From: Planctomycetaceae bacterium
GTDB taxonomy: Bacteria > Planctomycetota > Planctomycetia > Planctomycetales > Planctomycetaceae
Length of the DNA: 64,000 bases
Direction of reading: 5' to 3'
NCBI GenBank assembly: GCA_021732995.1
Contig: JAKFWA010000085.1
Span: 62,001 to 126,000, forward strand
Below, piece after piece: positions 1 to 10,700 of the stretch (position 1 is the first letter of the stretch; each line of letters starts with the position of its first letter). The notes below the pieces were generated by a model. That model was not told the origin of the DNA, made no database searches, and saw only the letters and a list, made by a program, of their open reading frames with translations. The position numbers and the translations under genes were made by a program.

Positions 1-2
1 AC

Positions 3-2249
3 ACCATTGATGAACCCACAGAGACTATCACCGCCGACCTGACAACCGTGACGGGCGGCTTGGAGAGCGGAACTCAGAAGCTGACGATCACCATTCCCGA
101 CGATGATCCAGCTCCGGTGTCTTCCAAGATCTCCGGCAACAAGCTGGTCATCACGGACACTCAAGGCATTGCTACGGACGTGATCGTGAGCCGCGATTCC
201 GGCACCAACGAGATCGTGGTGATCTCACGCACCGGCGGCGTCACGGCGACAGAGCAACGATTCTCAGGCACCGGGCTGATGGGACTTGATGTGTCACTGG
301 GCGGGCAAAGCGATCGCTTCGATGCGTTGGGACTCAATCTGCCGGTAACCATCAACGGTGGTGATGGCAACGACACAATCATTGGCACCGCTTTCACGGA
401 TTCTCTGATCGGTGGAGCAGGCAACGATTCGCTGAGTGGTGGCGGCAACAAGGACACGCTCACGGGCGGTGATGGCGATGACACGCTGGACGGTGGCGCG
501 TCCGCAGACACGCTGATGGAAGTCGGCGACGTGAACTTCGTGCTGACGAATAGCTCGTTGACGGGACTGGGTACCGACAAACTTATTGGCTTCGAAGGTG
601 CGGTCCTCACGGGAGGCAACAGTGCGAACTCGATTGATGCCTCGGCGGTTACGTACCCAGTGGGCATCAACGGCGGCCCCGGAGCGGACACTCTCACCGG
701 GGGCAGCATGGGTGACACGCTCAACGCAGGCACCGGCAACGACGTCATGTTCGGACTGGGTGGTCGAGACTTCCTCAGCGGTGGAGCGGGTAACGATTTT
801 CTGGACGGCGGCGGCAGCGATGACAACCTGGTCGGTGGCGACGGTCTGGATGCCGGGCGACGTAAGAACGATGTCGACTTCGTAGTAACCAACACGACTC
901 TGCAGGAATTGGTGAGCGGTGTTGTGATCTCTGTGGACTCGATGACGACCCTCGAGACCGTCGCACTGGCTGGAGGCCCCTCAGCGAACAGTTTCGATCT
1001 GACCGCGTTCATCAATACGGGCATCACAACCCTGCAAGGTAACGGTGGCGATGACACCATCCTGGCTACTGATGGGCTCGACTTCATCACCACCACCGGC
1101 GGCGCGGATGTCATCAATGGCCGTGACGGCGGAGACACCATTCGTAGCGGCGACGGTGAAGACTCGATTCTGGGTGGTGGCGGCAACGACCTGCTGGAAG
1201 GCCAGGGAGGCAACGACACCGTCCATGGCGAGGCTGGAGCTGATTACGTTGTAGGTGGCGATGGCGACGACACGCTAACTGGTGGTGATGGCAACGATTT
1301 CCTGGCAGCGACCACTGGGGCAGACGTCATCTACGGTGGTGCTGGGGATGACCAGCTCATCGGCAGTTCAGCCGCCAACACGTTGCAAGGCGATGGCGGG
1401 AACGATCGCCTCTTCGGAGAAGGCGGCGACGATTCGTTGCTCGGTGGAGACGGTAATGACTCGCTGCAAGGTGCTGACGGCGCTGACACCGTCAGCGGTG
1501 AGGCGGGTGACGATCAGCTCGGCGGCGGTGCTGGCGTCGACACTCTGGATGGTGGATCTGGAATCAACCGCATCAGCGAACTCGTTGACGGCAACGTCAC
1601 CATCGTGGGTTCGCAGATCACATCGCAGCAACTGGGCAACGAATCATTCACCAATATCAGCCGCATCATTCTGATGGGTGGCGCCGGCAATAACCTGTTC
1701 GATCTCCGCCAGACAACGATCGCCGCGCAACTGCAAGGTGAAGGCGGCAATGACACCCTGCTGGGCGGATCAGGTCGCGATCTGATTAACGGCGGCAACG
1801 GCAGCGACGTGCTGTCGGGTGGTGGTCAGGCCGATGTGCTCAACGGTGGCGCAGGCACGGACATCGCGTATGAAGTCGCCAACTCGAACTTCACGGTGGT
1901 CGGCCTGCAAGTGGCGTCCGCCGCAACCGGAACTGAAACGCATACCAGCATCGAAGGCATCGTGCTGGTCGGTGGAATCGGCAACAACACACTCAACGCC
2001 AGCCAGTCCAGCGTGCCCGTGACGCTCATCGGAGGAGCGGGTAACGACACTTTGATTGGCGGTTCGCAGGCAGACACACTGATCGGCGGCCGACGAGGCA
2101 GCCTCGCAGACGGAACCGATTCACTCGACGGCGGCGCCGGCAGCGATACCTATCAGCGGGATGCTCAGGACACTCTGATCAACAGCGGCAGCAAGACAGT
2201 GGTCGACAACATCTTCACCCTGCTGCCGAACTGGATTGATCAGGTGTAG
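3..2249 (+). CDS. RTX (hemolysin-type calcium-binding repeat) protein, 3' part
   Basis: The reading frame is open from the first base, so the gene starts outside the window. The first 35 or so codons look like the end of a Calx-beta domain, closing with a DDDP motif. The rest is roughly forty glycine/aspartate nonapeptides of the GGxGxDxLxG type, which in RTX proteins form calcium-binding parallel beta-rolls. The rolls are interrupted four times by a segment of about 50-60 residues carrying xFxLTxxxL and a GGxxxNxxDxS tail (near 520-680, 870-1030, 1580-1740 and 1870-2030). The protein ends in FTLLPNWIDQV with no obvious anchor. This is very probably an exported surface or extracellular protein; its role (adhesion, matrix) cannot be read from sequence. 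A related tail ends the broken RTX gene at 43588. Confidence 0.9.
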   Translation, partial: TIDEPTETITADLTTVTGGLESGTQKLTITIPDDDPAPVSSKISGNKLVITDTQGIATDVIVSRDSGTNEIVVISRTGGVTATEQRFSGTGLMGLDVSLGGQSDRFDALGLNLPVTINGGDGNDTIIGTAFTDSLIGGAGNDSLSGGGNKDTLTGGDGDDTLDGGASADTLMEVGDVNFVLTNSSLTGLGTDKLIGFEGAVLTGGNSANSIDASAVTYPVGINGGPGADTLTGGSMGDTLNAGTGNDVMFGLGGRDFLSGGAGNDFLDGGGSDDNLVGGDGLDAGRRKNDVDFVVTNTTLQELVSGVVISVDSMTTLETVALAGGPSANSFDLTAFINTGITTLQGNGGDDTILATDGLDFITTTGGADVINGRDGGDTIRSGDGEDSILGGGGNDLLEGQGGNDTVHGEAGADYVVGGDGDDTLTGGDGNDFLAATTGADVIYGGAGDDQLIGSSAANTLQGDGGNDRLFGEGGDDSLLGGDGNDSLQGADGADTVSGEAGDDQLGGGAGVDTLDGGSGINRISELVDGNVTIVGSQITSQQLGNESFTNISRIILMGGAGNNLFDLRQTTIAAQLQGEGGNDTLLGGSGRDLINGGNGSDVLSGGGQADVLNGGAGTDIAYEVANSNFTVVGLQVASAATGTETHTSIEGIVLVGGIGNNTLNASQSSVPVTLIGGAGNDTLIGGSQADTLIGGRRGSLADGTDSLDGGAGSDTYQRDAQDTLINSGSKTVVDNIFTLLPNWIDQV

Positions 2250-2300
2250 GACGTAGTCACAACAAGAGAGTGAGCTGGCTAAGCACCAGACATTCTTGCA

Positions 2301-2376
2301 CAGAAGCTCGCAAAGGACGCGAAGAAGGCTCATTCAACTTGCTGATCTTCTTCTTTGCGTCCTTCGCGAGCTTCTG
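2301..2376. repeat. 27-bp imperfect inverted repeat (intergenic hairpin)
   Basis: The arms at 2301-2327 and 2350-2376 pair over 27 bp with one mismatch and one G-U type pair, around a 22-nt loop. It lies about 50 bp after the RTX stop codon and could act as a terminator, but has no T-run. It is of the same kind as the other long intergenic hairpins in this window, though its sequence is unrelated to theirs. Confidence 0.7.
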
Positions 2377-2898
2377 TTCCAAACTCAAATCGGTTGTTCA
2401 TGGCTCTGACCGACTGCCGGACAACATCGGCGGTACGTGACGTTTGCGGCGAAGAACTCCATTTCTTGAACAATGGAAAATTGGTCCGTGATATCGGCGA
2501 GTGAATACCGCCTGTCCGTTCGGTGTTGGTTGATCCCTTCGAACGGAGAATCGTATGTCGTCATTCATCGTCGGATGTGGCCCCGGAGGCTTTGGATTGC
2601 TAGATGCGATGTGGGCATTGCTCACAACTCCACAAGGCTTACCATTCGCCATCTTCGGAAGCTTTGGATTCGTCCTGACCCTAAAGTGCATGGTTGGTGC
2701 CGCAGGGTATTGAACGAGCTGCGCGGTCAAGGTGAGACAACAAGATTCATTGTTCTCCTGATAGCCGCCTCCAGCGCAGAATCACACCTGCAGTCGTTGA
2801 TTGACAAACGCCAACTTCGACAGATAAGCCACATGCTCATTTCTGCTTGCTTGTGGTTCCTTTCTTCCAAGTCTGTACGGGTAGTTGGAGATCATTCG
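2377..2898. other. Intergenic stretch without supported gene
   Basis: An open frame continues upstream of the CMD-like gene from 2473, but its translation is low-complexity and basic and resembles no family. The signal peptide begins only at 2899. No other gene, RNA or clear promoter is visible. Confidence 0.5.
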
Positions 2899-4272
2899 AT
2901 GCGAATTCTACGCTGGTGGAACGTGGCGCTGTGCGCCGTGGCAATGAGCGCAACAAGTTTTGGTGCCGAACCAGGCGACGGGCTGACCAAGACCCGGCCC
3001 GAGATGAAGAAGAAGATCGAAGCCCTCAAACAGCGTGAGTCACGAATTCCGCTGCCGGCATTGACGGAAGCTGAGATTGCGGCTGGCAAGCGCACCGTGA
3101 ACAACGGGCGATTGCGGTCGCTCTATCTGCCCGAGTCCTGGCTGTCGGCCAACAACCGCCTGCCCAATCGTCCGGCGGGAGCGCCTCCGCTCACGGACGC
3201 TCAACGGCTGAACCAGACACTCAGTTCAATGCAGTCACAGCCGGACTATCCCTTCAAGACGAGACTATTCTGGATCGTGTCGCGAACGAACGACTGTCAG
3301 TACTGCCTCGGCCATCAGGAACTGAAGCTGCGCCGCGTCGGCATGACCGACGACCTCATCGCATCACTGGATTCCAAATGGACCGCATTCCCGGAAAGCG
3401 AACAGGCCGCCATGCGTCTCACTCGCAAGGCAACGCTGACGCCGCATCTGGTCACCGCCGATGACGTATTGGAACTGAAGAAGCACTTCAAAGACGACGT
3501 ACTCGTCGACGTTCTGCAGACGGTTGCCGGATACAATTCGACGAACCGCTGGACTGCATCAACCGGCATCCCACAGGATCAGTCGTTTGGGGATGAGCCT
3601 AGCGAACTCGACACCCCCACGTCGCCCGAATTTGCCAAAGTCGAAACCAAGGTCGCACCGCTGGATTACAAGCCGCGTCCGGCTTGGGAATCTCAGACGG
3701 AATTCGAGGCGGCCATCGCTGCCTGCCGCACGCGAGCCGCTCTGGTCAAACTCCCCACGGTTGAAGCTGCCCAACGAGCGTTGGCTGCTGACACTCCCGG
3801 CGTGACTCCGCCGGCATGGGTGCAGGTGCTTGCTTACAATCCGCAGTCCGCTCTGCGGATGTGGAAGCACCGTCAGGCCATCGCACGGGACGGCAAGCTG
3901 AACGCGAATCTGAAAGCTGAAATCGCCTGGATCAGCGCTCGCGAGAATCGAGCCTGGTATGCAGCGGCTCATGCCCGCACGCGACTCAACGCGCTGGGTG
4001 TCAACGACGACGTGCTGTTCTCCATCGGCAAGGACGAGAAAGGCTTCACCCCTGCGGAACAAACCACCTTCGCCTTCGTCCGCAAGCTGACATCAGCTCC
4101 GCACACGATCGTCGATGCCGATGTCGCCGGATTGCGGAAGCTGTACTCGGACCACGAAGTCGCCGAGATCATTTTCCTCACCTGCGACGCAAACTCGTTC
4201 GATCGCCTGACCGAACTGCTGCGTCTGCCGCTGGAGAACACTGCTGCGACTCCGGTCGCTCAAGCTAAGTGA
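2899..4272 (+). CDS. Secreted AhpD/carboxymuconolactone decarboxylase-like tandem protein
   Basis: This encodes 457 residues. The start is the ATG at 2899, because a GGAG box lies 8 nt upstream and a Sec signal peptide follows at once (basic MRILRW, hydrophobic core, cleavage near SFGA). Two CMD-type all-alpha units follow. The first carries NDCQYCLGHQ with Cys133, Cys136 and His139. In AhpD-type proteins the pattern is CxxCxxxH, so the catalytic-histidine position here is Gln140. The second unit, around residues 335-350 (WYAAAHARTRLNALG), has no cysteines. The family includes thiol peroxidase-linked and decarboxylase enzymes. The altered motif makes enzymatic activity uncertain. It stands alone, facing the end of the RND permease gene. 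Confidence 0.75.
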   Translation: MRILRWWNVALCAVAMSATSFGAEPGDGLTKTRPEMKKKIEALKQRESRIPLPALTEAEIAAGKRTVNNGRLRSLYLPESWLSANNRLPNRPAGAPPLTDAQRLNQTLSSMQSQPDYPFKTRLFWIVSRTNDCQYCLGHQELKLRRVGMTDDLIASLDSKWTAFPESEQAAMRLTRKATLTPHLVTADDVLELKKHFKDDVLVDVLQTVAGYNSTNRWTASTGIPQDQSFGDEPSELDTPTSPEFAKVETKVAPLDYKPRPAWESQTEFEAAIAACRTRAALVKLPTVEAAQRALAADTPGVTPPAWVQVLAYNPQSALRMWKHRQAIARDGKLNANLKAEIAWISARENRAWYAAAHARTRLNALGVNDDVLFSIGKDEKGFTPAEQTTFAFVRKLTSAPHTIVDADVAGLRKLYSDHEVAEIIFLTCDANSFDRLTELLRLPLENTAATPVAQAK

Positions 4273-4317
4273 TTGGATTCCAGTCCGCTCAACGAGGCTT
4301 CCTACACCGGTCCGGCT

Positions 4318-7300
4318 CTACGCAGTCGTGGCCGGTGTTTTTCTGCGCAGACGCTCGCTCATCCACTGGATCACGAAGAAGAACACCGGCGTCAGGAAGA
4401 TGCCGAACAGCGTGACGCCCAGCATGCCAGCGAACACAGCGGTACCCAGCGTCTGCCGCATTTCGGCGCCGGCGCCTTCGCCGATGACGAGCGGAATCAC
4501 GCCGAAGATGAACGCCAGCGACGTCATCACGATCGGTCGCAAACGCAGGCGGCAGGCTTCCAACGTCGCAGTGCGAACGTCGGCTCCCGCGTCGCTACGA
4601 GCGCGAGCAAACTCGACAATCAGAATGGCGTTCTTACACGCTAGGCCAACGAGCACTACGAATCCAATCTGAGTGAAGATGTTGACGTCCATCCCCGCCA
4701 GCGAGACGCCGACGATCGAACACAGCAAACACATGGGCACCACGAGAATCACCGCCAGCGGCAGCGACCAGCTTTCGTACTGAGCGGCCAACACCAGAAA
4801 CACCAGCACCACCGCCAGGAAGAACGCAATCAGAGCAGTGTTACCGGCCATCTCTTGCAGCAGCGCGAGCTCTGTCCATTCCGCGCGCATCGATGGCAGC
4901 AGCTTCTCTTTCGACACCTCGGCCAGCTTCGCAATGCCCTGCCCTGAACTGGTACCATGCGTCACGTCCGCATTGATGGCCGCCGACGGATACAGGTTGT
5001 AGCGTGTGATGAGCACCGGCCCGCTGACCTCCTTCACTTTGGAAACGGCTGCCAGCGGCACCATCTCACCGGACGAGTTCTTCACCTTCAGCCGCTTCAG
5101 GTCTTCCACGCGCATGCGGAAGTTCGTATCGGCCTGAATGTTGACCTGCCATGTGCGTCCAAACCGATTGAAGTCGTTCACATACAACGAGCCAAAGTTG
5201 ACCTGCAACGTATCGAAGATCTCGGACAGCGGAACGCCCATCTTGCGTGCAGCCTCGCGATCTAGTTCCACAGCCAACCACGACGCATCCGCGCGGAAGC
5301 TGGAGAACAGACCTTGCAGTTCCGAAGTCTTAGAGCCTTCATCAATCACCTGATCGGCGACAGACTGGATGGCTCGCAAGCCATTATCGCCCCGGTCCTC
5401 AATCATGATGCGGAAGCCGCCCGCGGTACCGAGACCATCAATCGGCGGCGCGCCCACAACGTCAACCAGACCGTCGCGAACTTCCTTATCGAGAATCGTT
5501 CGCAGGTTCGCCGCAATCACACTACTCGACAGCCCTTGCGGTGAGCGCTCACCAAACTCTTTCAACATCACGTACATCGATCCGAAGTTCGGCGCGTTCG
5601 CGCCCATCAAGATCGACTGGCCGGCAATCGCGACGGTGTGATTGACTCCGTCTGCTTTGCCGACGAGTTTCTCGATCTGCTGCATCACGCGCGTCGTGCG
5701 TTCCAGCGAAGACGCGTCGGGCAACCGGACATTGACCAGCAGATACCCCTTGTCCTGAGCGGGAATGAAGCCGCTGGGAGTCTCTTCAAAGTACGTCTGA
5801 GTCAGATGCAACAGGCCGCCGTAGCCGATCAAGACCAGCAGCGCGAGTCGCAGGGAGATGCCCACGATCCGCACATAGCCTTCGGTGATCCAGCCAAACA
5901 CTCGATTGAAGGCGCGGAAGAATCCGCTGAGCAGCTTGTTCAACAAGCCACTGAGCAACAGCGCCACAATGAAGGCCGCAGCGGGAGCAATCCACGCCGC
6001 ATAAGGTGCCAGTTCGACGAGTTGCGGCTCAGGACGAGCAAGCAACCACTTCCCCAGCCAGGCGGAACCAAACTGCCAAGCCGCCCATGTCGCGACCAAA
6101 ATAATGCCGGGACGAGGCAATGCTTCCGACTTTCGTTCGGACTTCGACTGCAACAGGATCACGGCCAGCGCGGGGCTGAGCGTCAATGAATTGAACGCCG
6201 AGATCACCGTCGACACTGAAATCGTCACGGCGAACTGCCGGAAGAACTCGCCGATGATGCCCGAGATAAACGCACACGGCACGAACACAGCCGCCAACAC
6301 CAGTCCCACCGCCACAACAGGGCCGGACACTTCATCCATCGCCTGCATCGCCGCTTCGCGCGGTTCGAGACCATGCTCGATGTGATGCTCAATGGCTTCA
6401 ACCACGACGATCGCGTCGTCCACGACGATACCAATCGCGAGTACCAGGCCGAACAGCGTCAGCGTGTTGAGGCTGAAGCCGAAAGCTGCCATCGCGCCGA
6501 ACGTACCCACAACTGCCACCGGCACGGCCAGCAGAGGAATGATGGCCGCGCGCCAGCCCTGCAAGAACACCAGCACCACGACGGCGACTAGAATCACCGC
6601 ATCGCGCAGCGAATGAAACACTTCGTTGACCGACTCCTGAATGAACGGCGTCGTGTCATAGACGATCGAATAGTCCACGCCAGTCGGAAAGCGACCGCGC
6701 AGTTCGTCCATCTTCTGCCGCACCATCCGCGCGGTTTCGAGCGCGTTCGATCCCGGCAATTGATACACCGACAGCGCGACTGACGGACTGCCATCCAGCG
6801 AGCACGCCTGATCGTAACCGAGCGCACCAAGCTCCGATCGAGCCACATCACCAAGTCGCACCGCACGGCCGGAAGCATCAGTCTTCACGATGATGTCGTT
6901 GAACTGCTCTTCGTCGACCAGACGCCCCAGCGTCGTCATCGTGTACTGAAAGACTTGCCCCGTCGGCACCGGCGGCTGACCGATCTGACCGGCTGCCACC
7001 TGAGCATTCTGCTGCTCGATTGCGTGCACGATATCGTCGGACGTCACGTTGCGCGCGGCGGCTCGTTCTGGGTCCAGCCAGACGCGCATGCTGTAGTCGC
7101 GTTGGCCGAGGAACGAAATATCCCCCACGCCCTGCAGTCGCGAGAGTTCGTCGCGCAATTGAATCGTCGCGTAGTTGCTGAGGTACAGGTTCGAGCGGCT
7201 CTGATCGGGCGAAAAGAGATTCACGATCATCAACACCGTCGGTGACTTCTTCTTCACCGTAACGCCGCGCCGCCGTACCAACTCAGGCAGGACAGGCTGC

Positions 7301-7644
7301 GCCAGCGCGACTCGGTTCTGCACCAACACCTGAGCCAGGTTGAGATCCGTCCCTGAGCGGAACGTGACATTCAGCGTGTAAGCACCGTCGTTCGTGCATT
7401 GGGATGACATATACATCATCCCTTCCACGCCATTGACCTGCTGCTCGATCGGAGCCGCAACCGTGTCCGCGACAACCTGCGAATTCGCACCCGCATAGAC
7501 CGCTGACACTTCCACGGTTGGCGGCGTGATTTCGGGATACTGTGTGACAGGCAACGTAAACAGCGCGATCGCCCCCGCCAGTGTGATCACGATGGATAAC
7601 ACCGAGGCAAAGATCGGTCGGTCGATAAAGAACCGGGAAAACAT
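4318..7644 (-). CDS. RND (HAE1/AcrB-type) efflux permease, second of two
   Basis: This is a 1108-residue inner-membrane proton-driven drug exporter. It starts FSRFFIDRPIFAS, the hallmark of AcrB-like proteins. The proton-relay residues are visible: Asp409-Asp410 in TM4 (VDDAIVVVE) and Lys1004 in TM10 (CKNAILIVEF). Two large periplasmic porter regions flank the TM bundle. An oddity is the linker between TM6 and TM7, which holds two extra hydrophobic stretches (about residues 511-530 and 545-567) absent from the neighbouring permease. This makes the protein about 56 residues longer at that point. It follows the first permease by 66 nt on the same strand, so it is probably in the same operon as the adaptor gene. 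Confidence 0.93.
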   Translation of the reverse strand: MFSRFFIDRPIFASVLSIVITLAGAIALFTLPVTQYPEITPPTVEVSAVYAGANSQVVADTVAAPIEQQVNGVEGMMYMSSQCTNDGAYTLNVTFRSGTDLNLAQVLVQNRVALAQPVLPELVRRRGVTVKKKSPTVLMIVNLFSPDQSRSNLYLSNYATIQLRDELSRLQGVGDISFLGQRDYSMRVWLDPERAAARNVTSDDIVHAIEQQNAQVAAGQIGQPPVPTGQVFQYTMTTLGRLVDEEQFNDIIVKTDASGRAVRLGDVARSELGALGYDQACSLDGSPSVALSVYQLPGSNALETARMVRQKMDELRGRFPTGVDYSIVYDTTPFIQESVNEVFHSLRDAVILVAVVVLVFLQGWRAAIIPLLAVPVAVVGTFGAMAAFGFSLNTLTLFGLVLAIGIVVDDAIVVVEAIEHHIEHGLEPREAAMQAMDEVSGPVVAVGLVLAAVFVPCAFISGIIGEFFRQFAVTISVSTVISAFNSLTLSPALAVILLQSKSERKSEALPRPGIILVATWAAWQFGSAWLGKWLLARPEPQLVELAPYAAWIAPAAAFIVALLLSGLLNKLLSGFFRAFNRVFGWITEGYVRIVGISLRLALLVLIGYGGLLHLTQTYFEETPSGFIPAQDKGYLLVNVRLPDASSLERTTRVMQQIEKLVGKADGVNHTVAIAGQSILMGANAPNFGSMYVMLKEFGERSPQGLSSSVIAANLRTILDKEVRDGLVDVVGAPPIDGLGTAGGFRIMIEDRGDNGLRAIQSVADQVIDEGSKTSELQGLFSSFRADASWLAVELDREAARKMGVPLSEIFDTLQVNFGSLYVNDFNRFGRTWQVNIQADTNFRMRVEDLKRLKVKNSSGEMVPLAAVSKVKEVSGPVLITRYNLYPSAAINADVTHGTSSGQGIAKLAEVSKEKLLPSMRAEWTELALLQEMAGNTALIAFFLAVVLVFLVLAAQYESWSLPLAVILVVPMCLLCSIVGVSLAGMDVNIFTQIGFVVLVGLACKNAILIVEFARARSDAGADVRTATLEACRLRLRPIVMTSLAFIFGVIPLVIGEGAGAEMRQTLGTAVFAGMLGVTLFGIFLTPVFFFVIQWMSERLRRKTPATTA

Positions 7645-7710
7645 CTCAAAACTTCCAGTGATCGACTGCGTGCAAGCAGCTCAATGAATTCAGTAATCGT
7701 GAGTCATTCG

Positions 7711-10700
7711 TCAGGGTCGAGAAGAGCTGCTCCCGACCAGTTGATCTTCCGACGGACCTTTCAAATCAGGCTTCGCGTCAGGCGACTTGGCCGTGAGCGT
7801 GCCCGTAGGAGTTTCCACAAGCTTCGGTGGTTCAGGCACCGGCTTTGACGGCCGCGAACGGCGCTTCGTCAGTTCGGCCAAAGTTCGAAACGCCCAGCCA
7901 CCTGCTGCGCGCACGTGACGGAACCGGACCAGATCCATCGTGAAATGGCCAACCCACTGGACCGCTGGATGCGAAATGATCCGCAAGTCTTTCGCCCAGT
8001 CCACCAGATAGAAAAACACCGGCGTCAGCAACACGCCGAATAAAGTCACACCCAACATGCCGCTGAACACCGTCGTGCCCAGTGCACGACGCATCTCAGC
8101 GCCGGCGCCGTGAGCAATCACCAGCGGCACCACGCCCAGAATGAACGCGAACGACGTCATCAGAATCGGTCGCAGCCGCAGCTCGCAGGCATGCAAAGTG
8201 GCAGTGCGGCGATCGACTCCTTCATCGCGCTGCAGCTTCGCGAACTCGACAATCAGAATGGCGTTCTTACAGGCCAGACCGATCAACACCACCATGCCGA
8301 TCTGCGTAAACACGTTGATGTCCATGTCCGCTTGCCAGACTCCGGCCAGCGAACACAGCACGCACATCGGCACCACCAGGATGACGGCCAGCGGCAAAGA
8401 CCAGCTTTCATACAGAGCCGCCAGCACCAGAAACACAAACGCCACCGACAAGCCAAACACGATGTTGCCAGTGCTGGTTGCCGTGCGTTCGAGATATGTG
8501 ATCTCGGTCCATTCGTAGGACATCGACGATGACAGTTCGCGCTGCGCGACTTCTTCCATCGCGGCAATCATCTGCCCGGTGCTGAAGCCAGCCGTCGTAT
8601 TTCCGGTAATCGCGGCGGCCGGATACATGTTGTAGCGCGTCAGCACCAGTGGGCCACTGATGTTCTTCACGGTAGCGATTGTCCCGATCGGAACCATCTG
8701 GCCCTTGGCGTTGCGAACCTTCAGGTTATCGACATCATCCACGTCGTTACGGAACTTGGCATCGGCCTGCACAATCACCTGCCAGGTCCGGCCGAAACGA
8801 TTGAAGTCGTTGACATACCGCGATCCCAGATAAGCCTGCAGAGTGCCGAACACATCTCCCAGGTTGATCCCCATCTTCATGCACTGATCGCGGTCGATGT
8901 CCACGAACAGTTGCGGAGAGTTCGCTTTGTAGACGGTCGACAGACCAACCAGCCCCGTCTGCTTGTTACCCGCTTCGACAACGGTATCGGTCTGCTGCTG
9001 CAACAGCTTCAACTCCATTTCGCCGCGGTTCTCGACCATGAACTTGAAGCCGCCCGCGCGTCCCAAGCCGGACACGGCCGGCGGTGGAAAGACGAAGATC
9101 TGCGCTTCCGGAACTTCCGCCGAGTATCGCTTGCGCAACGTCGCGACGATCTTGTCGCTATGCAAGTCGGGCGTCGCGCGCTGATCAAAGTTCTTGAGAA
9201 TGATGAACATCGACCCGAAGTTGGAACCGTAGGCACTCAGCACGAACGAGTTACCCGCGACCGAGTTCACATTCTTCACGCCCGGCGTTTCGAGCGCGAT
9301 CTTCTCCAGTTTGGAAATCGTGGCTCGTGTCCGAGCCGCTGACGCCGAGTCCGGCAACTGCACACTGGCAATCAGATAGCCTTTGTCTTGACTGGGAATG
9401 AAGCCCGTCGGCAGTTGGTTGTAGCTCCAGCCGGTCAGCACCAGCAGGCCGCCATACACGGCCAGCACCAGCAAGGGCACTCGCAAGAACCCACCGACGA
9501 TCCGCGTGTAGACTGTTGTCGAAATGCGAAAGCCGAAGTTGAACAGCCGAAACAACCAGCCGAGAAATGTATCGATCAGCCACGTCAGTGGATCGCGTTT
9601 TGCGTTGCGAGGTCTCAGCAGCAGAGCCGCCAACGCCGGACTGAGCGTCAACGAGTTGATTGTCGAGAGCACTGTCGACACTGCGATCGTCAGTGCAAAC
9701 TGCCGGAAGAACTGCCCGACAATACCAGAGATAAACGCACACGGCACGAACACAGCCGTGAGCACCAGTCCCACCGCGATGACCGGTCCCGAGACGTCTT
9801 CCATCGCGCGCAAGGCAGCCTCGCGCGGCGATAGACCTTTTTCGATGTAGTGCTCGACGGCCTCAACCACGACGATGGCATCGTCGACGACAATTCCGAT
9901 TGCCAACACCAATCCGAACAACGTCAGGTTGTTGAGACTGAAGCCCACCACAGACATCGCGGCGAACGTACCAACGATAGCCACAGGCACGGCCACCAGC
10001 GGAATAATCGCCGCGCGCCAGCCCTGCAGGAACAACAGCACCACCAGCGCCACGAGGATGATCGCGTCCCGTAGCGCCTTGAAGACTTCTTGAATGGATT
10101 CGCGAATGAACGGCGTAGTGTCGTAACCGATCTCATGTTCGACGCCCTGCGGGAAGTCTTTCGACAGCTCCTGCATCATGGCCTTGACCATGTCAGCGGT
10201 CTCGAGCGCGTTCGCGTCCGGCAATTGAAAGATCGCGAGGCCCACCGTCGGCTTCTGGTCGAAGCGATTGGCGATGTCCTGGCTGCGAGCGTTCATCTCG
10301 GCATGGCCGATGTCCTTGATCCGAATCGCCCGCCCATCTGCCGTCGTGCGAATCATGATGTTGTCGAACTCTTCCGGCTCGACGAGGCGCCCACGAATCG
10401 TCAGCGGGATCTGCAGCAGTTGGCCGTCACTCGCCGGAGGCTGGCCTACCTGACCAATCGCCGGTTGCATGTTCTGCTCGCGAATCGCCGCGATGACGTC
10501 ACTGACCGCGAGATCTCGCGCCGCCAATCGCTGAGGATCCACCCAGATGCGCAGGCTGTAGTCACGCTGTCCAAACACCAGCACTTCACTGATACCGGGC
10601 AAGCGAGCCAATTCATCCTTAATCCGCAGCACGGCGTAATTGCTGAGATACAACTGGTCGTAACGACCGTCCGGCGAGTTCAAGCTCACCGTCAGGAGAA

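Noticed and set aside
161-1219. Long antisense open frame across the RTX gene
   Set aside because: Its Ser/Pro-rich translation is the mirror of Gly/Asp repeats; no family or RBS.
2473-2898. Upstream extension of the CMD-like gene
   Set aside because: The translation has no family match and precedes a good RBS and signal peptide at 2899.
5638-6189. Plus-strand open frames opposite the RND permeases
   Set aside because: Gln/Arg-rich mirrors of membrane-protein codons; the minus-strand genes are unambiguous.
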